Below the pieces are notes generated by a model. It saw nothing but the letters and a program-made list of their open reading frames with translations, searched no databases and was not told the DNA's origin. This document shows, piece after piece, positions 54,487-63,252 of a stretch of 64,000 nucleotides of DNA. The position numbers were made by a program, and so were the translations under genes. Source of the stretch: Acetobacter oeni (GTDB taxonomy: Bacteria; Pseudomonadota; Alphaproteobacteria; Acetobacterales; Acetobacteraceae). The first letter of the stretch is position 1; each line of letters opens with the position of its first letter. The stretch lies in NCBI RefSeq assembly GCF_011516825.1, contig NZ_WOTA01000010.1, forward strand, positions 62,001 to 126,000. Reading direction: 5' to 3'.

Positions 54487-56001
54487 ATGTTCTTATCGTG
54501 GTTACAAACCGAAGCATCGGTTCGTACAAAAATAAAAACTATTATCGGATTTCTTGCTATTATTGCTATATTGCAGTTTTGCTTAGGGCTGGTTGCGGCA
54601 TATTCACCGAATTTTGCGCAGAAAGCACAAATATTTATTATTTTTAGCGGATTTTTTGAGGTTGCTGCCACAATCATAGCGATAGTGACTTCTGTACAGG
54701 TCATAGCTGTTCCCATCGAGAGAATAACGTCTGCGACTGAACAGATTGCTGCGGGTAAATTTGATGCGGTGATCCCTTGCCATTCATACCATGACTGCGC
54801 CGGGCGGCTGGCAAAAGCTCTGACGACTTTTAGGGACCATTCGGCCGAGAATACCCGGGTCCAGGAAGAAGCATTGCTGGTTTCCCGGACTTCTGAAGTG
54901 CGTCAGAAAAAACTGGCGGAGGAAAGCAGGCAGCAGAGGGAATGGACGGAAGAGCTTGTCGAAAATCTGATCCGCGGCATGCAGCGTTTGTCTTCCGGCG
55001 ACCTGAGTTTTCGATATACGGAACCTTTCCGTCAGGAGTTTGAACAGTTCCGAACTGATTTCAATGTAACGGCCGATCGTCTTTCCGATACGCTTGGTAA
55101 GGTAGCTGCCAGTGTCTCGACAATTGAGTCGGGCTCGTCTGAAATTGCCCTTGCCTCGGATGATCTTGCTCGCCGTACAGAACGACAGGCGGATAATCTT
55201 GGAAAAACATCCGGTTCTGTCAATACAGTTACAACGGGCGTGCAGAAAACTGCACAGGCGGCTCTCGATGCGCGGAAAGCAGCCGGCGGAGCGCGCGAAC
55301 AGGCTGCTGAATCATCTTCGGTTGTGCAGTCAGCCATATCAGCGATGCATGAAATTGAAGATTCATCGAAAAAAGTGGCAGATATTTTAGGTGTTATTGA
55401 TGAAATAGCTTTCCAGACAAATCTTCTGGCGCTGAACGCGGGTGTGGAGGCTGCCCGTGCCGGTGATGCGGGGCGTGGTTTCGCTGTCGTTGCGACCGAA
55501 GTCCGTTCGCTGGCTCAGAGATCAGCGACATCCGCCAAGAATATCAAAGAGCTTATTTCTCTTTCCGGGCGCCAGGTTTCAAAGGGTGTAACACTGGTAA
55601 CGCAGACAGGTGATGCTCTCTCAAAAATATCACAGAATATCGAAACAATTTCGGATCTGATCGGATCGATTTCATCGTCGGCGCAGGAGCAGGCGGAAAG
55701 TCTGACGCAAATTAATTCAGCAATCAGCGAGATGGATCAGACCACACAGCAAAACGCTGCGATGGTCGAAGAAACGACAGCTGCCAGTCATAATCTGACC
55801 CGGGAAACAAAAGATCTGGCCGAAGCTGTATCGCAGTTTCGTATCAGAGGCCCCGTCGAAAATATGGCCCGTGCCACAACAATGACAAGAGCTTTGCCAC
55901 TCAGACCGGTTAATGAAACGGCTTGCTTCGGTCGGAATGATGCTGCGCCGCAGATTGCCGCAAGGCACTCGTCATCTGACGACGGGTGGGAAGACTTCTA
56001 A
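54487..56001 (+). CDS. Methyl-accepting chemotaxis protein without a periplasmic sensor domain
   Basis: The 504-residue receptor has two close membrane spans (about 18-40 and 47-70) with only a few residues between, so there is no periplasmic ligand domain. HAMP-like segments follow ([20 protein letters not shown] and [18 protein letters not shown]). The signalling tip is canonical ([39 protein letters not shown]), binding CheW and CheA. The C-terminus DDGWEDF is an xWxxF pentapeptide, the docking site of CheR and CheB. First gene of the che operon. Confidence 0.94.
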   Translation: MFLSWLQTEASVRTKIKTIIGFLAIIAILQFCLGLVAAYSPNFAQKAQIFIIFSGFFEVAATIIAIVTSVQVIAVPIERITSATEQIAAGKFDAVIPCHSYHDCAGRLAKALTTFRDHSAENTRVQEEALLVSRTSEVRQKKLAEESRQQREWTEELVENLIRGMQRLSSGDLSFRYTEPFRQEFEQFRTDFNVTADRLSDTLGKVAASVSTIESGSSEIALASDDLARRTERQADNLGKTSGSVNTVTTGVQKTAQAALDARKAAGGAREQAAESSSVVQSAISAMHEIEDSSKKVADILGVIDEIAFQTNLLALNAGVEAARAGDAGRGFAVVATEVRSLAQRSATSAKNIKELISLSGRQVSKGVTLVTQTGDALSKISQNIETISDLIGSISSSAQEQAESLTQINSAISEMDQTTQQNAAMVEETTAASHNLTRETKDLAEAVSQFRIRGPVENMARATTMTRALPLRPVNETACFGRNDAAPQIAARHSSSDDGWEDF

Positions 56002-56039
56002 GGAGCTGTTGCCGTGCATATCAGGAAGAAAGAACGGAT

Positions 56040-56411
56040 ATGACAAAGACAATTCTCGTGGTCGATGACTCGCGTACTATGCGTGACATGCTGCGTCGCA
56101 CGCTTGAAGGAGCAGCCTATCATGTCGTGGATGCTGTGGACGGAGTTGACGGGCTCGAAAAACTGGATGCTCTGACTTCGTTGCCGGCGGCAATCATTAC
56201 CGACATTAATATGCCGCGCATGGATGGATATGGATTTATTGACGAGGTCCGGTCGAAGAAAAGAGACTGTCGCGTTCCTGTCCTTGTGCTGACAACAGAG
56301 ACGAGCGCTGAGAAAAAAAATCGGGCAAAAAAAGCTGGAGCAACAGGCTGGATAGTGAAGCCATTTGAGCCGTCCGTTCTTATTTCAGCGATCCAACGGG
56401 TAACCGGATAA
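56040..56411 (+). CDS. cheY: CheY-type response regulator (first copy)
   Basis: A 123-residue single receiver domain with acidic pocket Asp9/Asp10, phosphoryl acceptor Asp55 (ITDINMPRMDG), Thr86 and Lys107 (IVKPFEPS). It lacks an output domain. Its position right after the mcp gene and before cheA corresponds to cheY1 in S. meliloti, where the equivalent protein acts as a phosphate sink; the role here is inferred. The codon for Met1 overlaps no other gene; 38 bases separate it from mcp. Confidence 0.93.
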   Translation: MTKTILVVDDSRTMRDMLRRTLEGAAYHVVDAVDGVDGLEKLDALTSLPAAIITDINMPRMDGYGFIDEVRSKKRDCRVPVLVLTTETSAEKKNRAKKAGATGWIVKPFEPSVLISAIQRVTG

Positions 56412-56417
56412 GTAATT

Positions 56418-58352
56418 ATGGATGATCTGGACAGTATCAAGCCAATTTTCTTTGAGGAATGTGGCGAACAGCTAACGGAACTGGAGCGTGCTCTGGCCTG
56501 CCTTGAAAATGGCGAGGCTGGTCACGACACAGTTAACGCAGCATTCAGGGCCGTGCATTCGATCAAAGGAGGCGCGGGATCTTTCGGGATGACCGAACTT
56601 GTCCGGTTCGCTCATGTTTTTGAAACTGCACTGGATCTCCTGCGATCAGGTAAAATTGAGGCTTCACCGGCTGTTCTGCGCGTATTTCTTTTTGCGACTG
56701 ATATTCTGAGTGATCTGACGGGCGCTGAACAGGGCGGACCGTCTGTTGACAAACAAAGATCTCTGGAATGCAGTAAGGCTCTTGAATCGCTTTCAGAAAT
56801 TTCTGCTACGGTAAAGGCTGAGTCGGAAGAGCTCATAACGCAGGTTACAACAGAAGAAGATATTCCGGACGGGTTTACTCCTGTCCCCTTTGTTTTTGAC
56901 GAGGATGTGTCAGATAAGCTGGCTGCTTTAGTCAGTGACGAAGGATTTGAGATCTTTTCGGAAACCCCTGATAGTGCCGGATCTGCGGCAGGACATTCAT
57001 TGCAGGCAGACAGCCCCCTGGATTCCGTCACTGTGGAAGCGGGGTACGAAAAAGCAGCTGAAAAAAACAGTTCAGTGAGCAGCACTTCTGTAAAATCGAG
57101 CGTAGCTTTACCTGCCAGTATTCGCGTCGACGTCGATCGTATAGATCGGGTGATGGATCTGGTGGGAGAACTGGTGATCGGTCAGTCAGCACTGAGAGAA
57201 GCCTTTGATAACAGTAACGCAAAACATCAGGACGAAGCCGGTTCTTCTGCTCTGACTGATGCAATGAACGAAATTGAACAACTGAGCCGTGATATTCAGG
57301 ATGCGGTGATGGCGGTACGGGCGCAGCCGCTAAAGACTGTTTTCCAGAGAATGCAGCGTGTTGTCAGAGAAACATCTCTTATCGCTCATAAGAATGTTCA
57401 TCTTATCATTGAAGGTGAGGATACAGAGGTTGACAGGACGCTCATAGAACGTCTGACGGACCCGTTAACCCACATGCTTCGTAATGCGATTGATCATGGC
57501 ATCGAATCTGAGGAAAAGCGTATCGCCGCCGGAAAATCTCCTGGGGGTACGATTACTCTGTCTGCTGCTCACAGATCAGGGCGAATTGTCATTATCATAA
57601 AGGATGATGGCGGCGGTATTGATCGCAGGCGTGTAAGAGCAATTGCCGAGAAGAAAGGTATTATTTCATCAGACGCTGTTCTTACAGATTCTGACATTGA
57701 TAATCTTATATTTTCTCCGGGGTTTTCAACGTCTGAGACCATCACTGACCTGTCGGGTCGTGGTGTGGGAATGGATGTCGTCAAGCAGGCTATACAGGAT
57801 CTTGGCGGACGTGTTTCTATTCAGTCCGAGACGGGGAAAGGATCAGGTTTTATTCTGAGTCTGCCTCTGACTCTGGCGGTCATGGATGGTATGCTTGTTA
57901 CGGTATCAGGGCAAATTCTGATACTTCCGGTGTCCTGTATTCTAGAAACAATGATTCTTGACAGGAAGAGTATATTTCATGCTGTGGATAATGTTCCACT
58001 CATGTGTGTCCGTGGCAATTTTATTCCGTTGATTGAAATTGGCAGCGCTCTTGGATTTTCGTCGGATCACATATGCGGTTCTGAAAAGGTTGTCCTGATT
58101 GTTGAAGACGACAACGGAAAGATGACGGCTCTTGTGGCGGACAGTATTGATGGGCAGATGCAGATCGTCATAAAGACGATCGAAAAAAATTACCGACCAA
58201 TCTATTGTGTTTCAGCAGCTACAATACTTGGAAGTGGTCAGGTTGCGCTGATTCTGGATGTTCCTGCCGTTACTGCAACAACGGAAAAATCCGGAAATTC
58301 TTCATGGCTGAAAGATAATAATGCCTTATCTGAGAAGTTTGCAGCGGAGTGA
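56418..58352 (+). CDS. cheA: Chemotaxis histidine kinase CheA
   Basis: The 644-residue kinase has a P1 phosphotransfer domain with His47 (AVHSIKGGAG), a long acidic linker (about 120-235) where a P2 domain is not recognisable, P3 dimerisation (IRVDVDRIDRVMDLVGELVI), the P4 ATPase (LTHMLRNAIDHGIESEEKR, DDGGGID, GRGVGMDVV) and a C-terminal CheW-like P5. It phosphorylates the two CheY proteins and CheB. Six bases follow the cheY stop. Confidence 0.96.
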   Translation: MDDLDSIKPIFFEECGEQLTELERALACLENGEAGHDTVNAAFRAVHSIKGGAGSFGMTELVRFAHVFETALDLLRSGKIEASPAVLRVFLFATDILSDLTGAEQGGPSVDKQRSLECSKALESLSEISATVKAESEELITQVTTEEDIPDGFTPVPFVFDEDVSDKLAALVSDEGFEIFSETPDSAGSAAGHSLQADSPLDSVTVEAGYEKAAEKNSSVSSTSVKSSVALPASIRVDVDRIDRVMDLVGELVIGQSALREAFDNSNAKHQDEAGSSALTDAMNEIEQLSRDIQDAVMAVRAQPLKTVFQRMQRVVRETSLIAHKNVHLIIEGEDTEVDRTLIERLTDPLTHMLRNAIDHGIESEEKRIAAGKSPGGTITLSAAHRSGRIVIIIKDDGGGIDRRRVRAIAEKKGIISSDAVLTDSDIDNLIFSPGFSTSETITDLSGRGVGMDVVKQAIQDLGGRVSIQSETGKGSGFILSLPLTLAVMDGMLVTVSGQILILPVSCILETMILDRKSIFHAVDNVPLMCVRGNFIPLIEIGSALGFSSDHICGSEKVVLIVEDDNGKMTALVADSIDGQMQIVIKTIEKNYRPIYCVSAATILGSGQVALILDVPAVTATTEKSGNSSWLKDNNALSEKFAAE

Positions 58353-58357
58353 GCGGG

Positions 58358-58828
58358 ATGAATATCGGACGTGAATATACAGGTAGCGAAAAGACCGGAA
58401 AAGTTATTTCTTTTGCGGTAGGGGATCAGGAATACTGTGTAGATATTCTGAGTGTTCGTGAAATCAGAGGATGGACGGAAGCGACTCCTTTGCCGGGTAC
58501 ACCCCGCTGGGTTCGTGGTGTAATCAATCTGCGGGGGATCATCCTTCCGGTCATTGATATGCGCGTCATGTTGCGGATCGGAAGCGAGCGTCCGATATCC
58601 CGCGAAGTTGTGATGGTCGTGGAGATCGGAGAAAAAATTTCCGGACTGCTTGTTGATAAGGTTTCAGATATTATTGATGTGGAACCGACTATGGTTCAGG
58701 AGGTGCCCTCATCGATATCAGGGGATACGTCTGAAATTATAAGCGGGTTGATAGCGCTCGACGGGCGGATGATTGGTATTCTGAATCTGGACATCGTTGC
58801 CGAGCAGATTATGGAAACAGCTGTATGA
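58358..58828 (+). CDS. cheW: Chemotaxis coupling protein CheW
   Basis: A 156-residue scaffold linking receptor and CheA. Family blocks: ISFAVGDQEYCVDILSVREI, RWVRGVINLRGIILPVIDMR and VDKVSDIIDV. ATG 58358 with GGAG eight bases upstream is preferred over a GTG at 58349 that overlaps the cheA stop. Confidence 0.95.
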   Translation: MNIGREYTGSEKTGKVISFAVGDQEYCVDILSVREIRGWTEATPLPGTPRWVRGVINLRGIILPVIDMRVMLRIGSERPISREVVMVVEIGEKISGLLVDKVSDIIDVEPTMVQEVPSSISGDTSEIISGLIALDGRMIGILNLDIVAEQIMETAV

Positions 58829-59676
58829 CATTGGCATCTGCCCTTGTCCGGTCAGGAGAGTTTCCTTATACTGACGAAGATTTTAAAAAAATTAAAGAAA
58901 TAGTTTATAAACACTGTGGAATATTTCTTGGGGAAACAAAAAAATCGCTGGTGTATTCCCGGGTTGCCCGTCGCATAAGGGAGTGCGGGCTTTCTGATTT
59001 CCGGGGTTATATAAGCTACGTAACCGGCGCGGGAAAAGATACAGAGCTCCCGAAAATGATTGATGCGATAACAACAAATGTAACTAATTTTTATAGAGAA
59101 AAGCACCATTTCGAGCATTTGTCTCAGGTCGTTTTACCGGACGCTATGGCGATGGCAAAAAACGGGGAGAAAATACGTTTCTGGTCTTCCGCCTGTTCGT
59201 CCGGACAGGAAGCCTATTCGATAGCGGCCTGCGTAATGGATAATTTTCCCGATGCTGTAAACTACGATATTAAAATTCTCGCGACTGATATTAATATTGA
59301 TGTGATAAAGCGCGGAAACGAGGGACTTTATTCTGCTGAGGAATGTCGCGATCTCTCTGATGCGATAAAAAATAAATGGATGACGGAAACGGAAGAAGGA
59401 TTCCGTTTCCATAAATCATTAAAGAGGCTTGTAACATTTCGACGTCTGAATTTGCTTGAATCCTGGCCGATGACGATTCCGTTTTCAGCCATTTTCTGCA
59501 GGAATGTCGCAATATATTTTGACAGAGAAACGCAGGATAAACTGTGGCTGCGTCTGGCGGGTCAGCTTAGGCCGGGTGGCTATCTCTACATTGGCCATTC
59601 AGAAAAAATTCCGAAAGAGCTGATATCTTCCCTTCACCCATGTAACACACCAACGACTTACAGGAAGGACGCGTAA
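58825..59676 (+). CDS. cheR: Chemotaxis receptor methyltransferase CheR
   Basis: CheR methylates receptor glutamates using SAM. The 283-residue protein has an N-terminal helical domain, TNVTNFYREKHHFEHL, the SAM loop FWSSACSSGQEAYSIAACV, ATDINIDVI, and CRNVAIYFDRETQ followed by GYLYIGHSE. Overlaps cheW by four bases (ATGA). The WEDF tail of the linked receptor could recruit it. Confidence 0.96.
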   Translation: MTLASALVRSGEFPYTDEDFKKIKEIVYKHCGIFLGETKKSLVYSRVARRIRECGLSDFRGYISYVTGAGKDTELPKMIDAITTNVTNFYREKHHFEHLSQVVLPDAMAMAKNGEKIRFWSSACSSGQEAYSIAACVMDNFPDAVNYDIKILATDINIDVIKRGNEGLYSAEECRDLSDAIKNKWMTETEEGFRFHKSLKRLVTFRRLNLLESWPMTIPFSAIFCRNVAIYFDRETQDKLWLRLAGQLRPGGYLYIGHSEKIPKELISSLHPCNTPTTYRKDA

Positions 59677-60743
59677 TGAATAAGAAAATTCGTGTTCTGA
59701 TAGTTGATGATTCAAAAACGGGCCGGGCGTTTATTGCGGCAGCCCTGGAACGTGATCCTGATATCGAGATACTGGGTACTGCGGGTGATCCATTCGAAGC
59801 GCGCGATATTATCATGCGTGATCAGCCGGACGTCATTACGCTTGATGTCGAGATGCCAAATATGAACGGTCTTCAGTTTCTTGAGAAGATCATGCGCCTG
59901 AGGCCTATTCCTGTCGTAATGGTCTCAGGCCTTACGGTCCGGGGCGCCGATGTTGCTATTGAAGCATTGCAACTGGGGGCTTTTGACTGTTTCCCGAAAG
60001 CTTCGGGGGTATCCGGTATTGATGCTTATGCGGGTTTGATTCCGATTGTGAAGGCTGCGGCGGTAAGCGGTGTCGCTCGCCGGCCTTCATTGCGTCCGGC
60101 GATGCCGCGGCGGGATGTTCCTGTGCGCCCGATTGCAGATGGTCGCGCGGATGCTGTCGAAATCATCGCTATCGGTGCCTCGACGGGAGGTGTGGAGGCG
60201 CTGGGGGAGATATTGCCGTCTCTTCCGGAGACAATTGCTCCGGTTGTTATAACCCAGCATATGCCGGCACTTTTTACGACAAGTCTTGCTGCCCGACTTA
60301 ACCGGTTGTGCAGGATTGAAGTGACCGAAGCCAGGGATGGCATCATTTTGCAGCCGGGGCATGCTTATATCGCGCCGGGGGGACAGCACCATCTGCATGT
60401 GCGTCAGGTCGCCGGGAGACTCATGGCGTCTCTCGATGCCGGTGAGCCGATCTCGGGACATCGTCCGTCGGTTGACGAACTTTTTTCGTCTGTTGCCAGA
60501 GCTGCGGGCAGGCGGGCTGTCGGAGTTATTCTGACCGGCATGGGTCGTGACGGGGCGGCCGGTCTGCTTGCCATGCGGGAGGCGGGCGGGCGAACAATCG
60601 GGCAGAGTGAGGGAACGTGTGTGGTTTACGGTATGCCCCGCGCCGCAGTTGAACTGGGAGCTGTCGAAAAGACACTGTCGCTTGGAAATATTGCAAATGC
60701 GCTTATATCGTTTGAGATGTCTGAAACAGGAGTGACTCACTAA
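59676..60743 (+). CDS. cheB: Chemotaxis response regulator protein-glutamate methylesterase CheB
   Basis: CheB demethylates receptors after phosphorylation. The 355-residue protein has a receiver domain with Asp57 (ITLDVEMPNMNG) and a C-terminal esterase domain with Ser169 (GASTGGVEA), His195 (TQHMP) and Asp292 (GMGRDGAAG). TAATG junctions join it to cheR and cheY, showing translational coupling. Confidence 0.97.
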   Translation: MNKKIRVLIVDDSKTGRAFIAAALERDPDIEILGTAGDPFEARDIIMRDQPDVITLDVEMPNMNGLQFLEKIMRLRPIPVVMVSGLTVRGADVAIEALQLGAFDCFPKASGVSGIDAYAGLIPIVKAAAVSGVARRPSLRPAMPRRDVPVRPIADGRADAVEIIAIGASTGGVEALGEILPSLPETIAPVVITQHMPALFTTSLAARLNRLCRIEVTEARDGIILQPGHAYIAPGGQHHLHVRQVAGRLMASLDAGEPISGHRPSVDELFSSVARAAGRRAVGVILTGMGRDGAAGLLAMREAGGRTIGQSEGTCVVYGMPRAAVELGAVEKTLSLGNIANALISFEMSETGVTH

Positions 60744-61135
60744 TGCCATCCGCATCCGCTATAAAGGCGCTGATTGTTGACGATCAGACGTCTATCCGGA
60801 CGATTCTGCGGAACAGTCTTGCTCAGATTGGCATCGTTCAGGTTTCAGAGCGTAAAAACGGGAAAGACGCAGTCGACTATCTTTCCGATAATTCGGTTCA
60901 TCTGATTATTTCTGATTTTAATATGCCTGAGATGAATGGTCTTGAATTGCTGAAGGCTGTCAGGGGAAATCCTAAAACGCAAAAGACGGCTTTTATTATT
61001 CTGACCGGTGAAGCAAATAAGGATCTGGTGCAGGAAGCCGTTAAAGGGGGGGTAAACAATTTTCTTGCAAAACCCTACACCGTTGCAAAACTGAAATCCG
61101 TTCTGGAAGCGGTTTTCGGGACGATAGCGGCATAA
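60743..61135 (+). CDS. cheY: CheY-type response regulator (second copy)
   Basis: A 130-residue receiver with Asp13/Asp14, phosphoryl acceptor Asp58 (ISDFNMPEMNG), Thr88 (ILTGE) and Lys110 (LAKPYT). It resembles enterobacterial CheY more than the first copy does and is the likely motor-binding regulator, by position equal to S. meliloti cheY2. Start overlaps the cheB stop (TAATG). Confidence 0.94.
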   Translation: MPSASAIKALIVDDQTSIRTILRNSLAQIGIVQVSERKNGKDAVDYLSDNSVHLIISDFNMPEMNGLELLKAVRGNPKTQKTAFIILTGEANKDLVQEAVKGGVNNFLAKPYTVAKLKSVLEAVFGTIAA

Positions 61136-61154
61136 AGACGGGCAGCGATGCGCA

Positions 61155-61700
61155 ATGGAAGCTGATGAGATGACTCTGGTGGTGCAGGGGGATGTTCTCG
61201 TCTCGGATAATCCGACAGCGATTTTCATGACTCTGCTTGGGTCTTGTGTTTCTGCCTGCATGTATGATTCCGCTGCGAATGTCGGTGGCATGAATCATTT
61301 TCTTTTGCCCGCGGGGAATGGGTACGGCTCTGCCGACAGAATCTCTTATGGCACACATGCCATGGAGAAACTGATCAATTCTCTTCTCAACATGGGCGCG
61401 AAAAAATCACGGCTGAAATGCAAACTGTTTGGTGGTGCAAATATACGACCGCAATTCGGCAATATAGGCACACAGAATTCTGAATTTGCGACTGAATTTC
61501 TCTCTGCTGAAGGTATTACCTGTACCTCATCGAGCACCGGAGGCGTGCTGGGGCGTCGTGTTCGTTTCTGGCCGGTTGGAGGGCGTGCTCAGCAGGCCCT
61601 GATCAGGGATGAAACCATGCCGGCCACGGAAATCAAAGCGGCTCAGGACGATATATTGCGCATCAGAATGGACAGGCAGCATGAGGTGGATTTTTTCTGA
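61155..61700 (+). CDS. cheD: Chemoreceptor glutamine deamidase CheD
   Basis: CheD deamidates receptor glutamines so that they can be methylated. The 181-residue protein has the catalytic Cys31 in LGSCVSACMYD and His48 in GGMNHFLLP, and a Thr-containing segment later (STGGVLGRRVRFWPVGG). The ATG is 19 bases after cheY. Confidence 0.95.
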   Translation: MEADEMTLVVQGDVLVSDNPTAIFMTLLGSCVSACMYDSAANVGGMNHFLLPAGNGYGSADRISYGTHAMEKLINSLLNMGAKKSRLKCKLFGGANIRPQFGNIGTQNSEFATEFLSAEGITCTSSSTGGVLGRRVRFWPVGGRAQQALIRDETMPATEIKAAQDDILRIRMDRQHEVDFF

Positions 61701-62050
61701 TGGAACATTCTTCGGTAAAACTGTCGGAGTTTCTTTCCCGGGTGGGCTTGCTTGCTGATGATCTGGGAAATCTGCTGGAGCAGCTTCAGCATGAGATACA
61801 GATAGCGGGCGGGACGGCCGGTCAGTTGACGGGTCTGCAGAATCTTGATCGCGCCACACAGACGGCGCATGAAATCAGCCATGTTCTGGCCAGGGTTTCT
61901 GCTGATGTAAAAACATCCGATTATGACGGCAGGGTAAAAATCGACATTGGTTCAGTCAGTTTTCGCCTTGAGGACATTGGCATATTTCTGGCTACCGGAG
62001 AAGGCCGGCCGACGGGCTGCGGGAACGCCGGAGAACTTGAACTGTTTTAA
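61700..62050 (+). CDS. Small chemotaxis-operon protein, possible CheZ/CheT-like phosphatase
   Basis: A 116-residue protein that starts within the cheD stop codon (TGATG), so it is translationally coupled and the last gene of the operon. It is helical: KLSEFLSRVGLLADDLGNLL, then LQNLDRATQTAHEISHVLAR, then a short C-terminal strand region. Residues Leu46-Gln54 read LQxxDxxxQ with Asp50 and Gln54; DxxxQ is the catalytic pattern of the CheY phosphatase CheZ. The position matches cheT at the end of the S. meliloti che operon. The function is inferred, not shown. Confidence 0.7.
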   Translation: MEHSSVKLSEFLSRVGLLADDLGNLLEQLQHEIQIAGGTAGQLTGLQNLDRATQTAHEISHVLARVSADVKTSDYDGRVKIDIGSVSFRLEDIGIFLATGEGRPTGCGNAGELELF

Positions 62051-62211
62051 TCTCCGGGGGATCCGGCAACTGGTCCTCGGATACCCGGCCGGAGTGGAGT
62101 GCGGGTGCTTCAGGCACGACAGGAAATTAGGCTGTCCGATTGACATCGGGCAGAAACCTTCCGACGGTTCGTAACATTAAAAAAATGAACCCATCGCAAA
62201 GGACAGATTTC

Positions 62212-63006
62212 GTGCCGAAGAAAAATATCACCAGAGCTGTTTTCGCGGGCGTGTTTCTGCTGGCCGGCCTGTCAGCAGGAAGCCCGCTTATGGCGCAGCC
62301 TGCATTCAGGGGTAGTCATGTGCGGACGCTGCCGATTGCGGCGGCGCTCGCGAATAAGGATCGTCCCGAAGCCGACCGTGCCCGTGATGCCGCCCGCAAA
62401 CCGGGTGAGCTGGTGGCCTTCGCGGGGATAACCAGCGGGATGAAGGTCGCGGATCTGATGCCGGGACAGGGATATTTCACCCGGATTTTCAGTAATCTCG
62501 TCGGGAAGACGGGTCATGTCTATACGGTGGTCTCTGCTGACCGCGTGGCGCATAAACCAGATGCCGCCGACGCGGTAAAGGCCATTGCCGCTGATCCGGC
62601 GTTCTCCAATGTGACCGAGGTGACGACGCCGCTCACGGCCCTGACGCTTCCGGGGCTGGTCGATATGGCATGGACCTCCCAGAATTATCATGACGTGTAT
62701 GGGCAGGGTGCGGACGACGCGCTGGCGTTCGATAAGGCTGTTTTCAGGATACTGCGTCCGGGTGGCACGTTTATCGTGATCGACCATGTTGCCGCTTCGG
62801 GGAGTGGAAGCGCGCCGACGAAAACATTGCACCGGATTGATCCGGCGCTGATCCGCGAGCAGGTGATGCAGGCCGGGTTTGTGTTTGAAAGTGAGAGTTC
62901 CGCATTGAGGAACCCTGCGGATGCGCACACGGCGACGGTGTTTGATCCTTCGATACGAGGGCATACGGATCAGGTGGTTTTCAAATTCCATAAACCGGGT
63001 CTCTGA
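62212..63006 (+). CDS. Exported class I SAM-dependent methyltransferase-like protein
   Basis: From GTG 62212 (AAAGGA eight bases upstream) the 264-residue protein has a signal peptide (KKNITRAVFAGVFLLAGLSA through PLMAQ) followed by a methyltransferase fold: KVADLMPGQGYFTRIFSNLV (motif I variant), ILRPGGTFIVIDHVA and a C-terminal half with RIDPALIREQVMQAGF. Predicted periplasmic methyltransferases of this type exist in many proteobacteria, although SAM is not expected in the periplasm, so their real activity is unclear. An ATG at 62185 is a weaker start. Confidence 0.8.
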   Translation: MPKKNITRAVFAGVFLLAGLSAGSPLMAQPAFRGSHVRTLPIAAALANKDRPEADRARDAARKPGELVAFAGITSGMKVADLMPGQGYFTRIFSNLVGKTGHVYTVVSADRVAHKPDAADAVKAIAADPAFSNVTEVTTPLTALTLPGLVDMAWTSQNYHDVYGQGADDALAFDKAVFRILRPGGTFIVIDHVAASGSGSAPTKTLHRIDPALIREQVMQAGFVFESESSALRNPADAHTATVFDPSIRGHTDQVVFKFHKPGL

Positions 63007-63252
63007 AAACGATCTTTCTCGCAACAATGTTTCTGCTGACCCTGCTTCCGGCATGATCTGACGCGGCATTTTTCAGCGCCCTGCTCCGGGCCTGTCAGAG
63101 GTTCCGGATTTCTGGCGGCTGTTTTGTTTTTAACGGATCAGAGCGAGGCGGAGCTTTCGGGGCGCATAGGGGAGGCCATCCGGGCTTGCGGCGCCCGCCC
63201 GGGCGCACCACGTTGCCGGACAGCGCAGCCGCAGGGCGGGAGAAAGGCGAGA

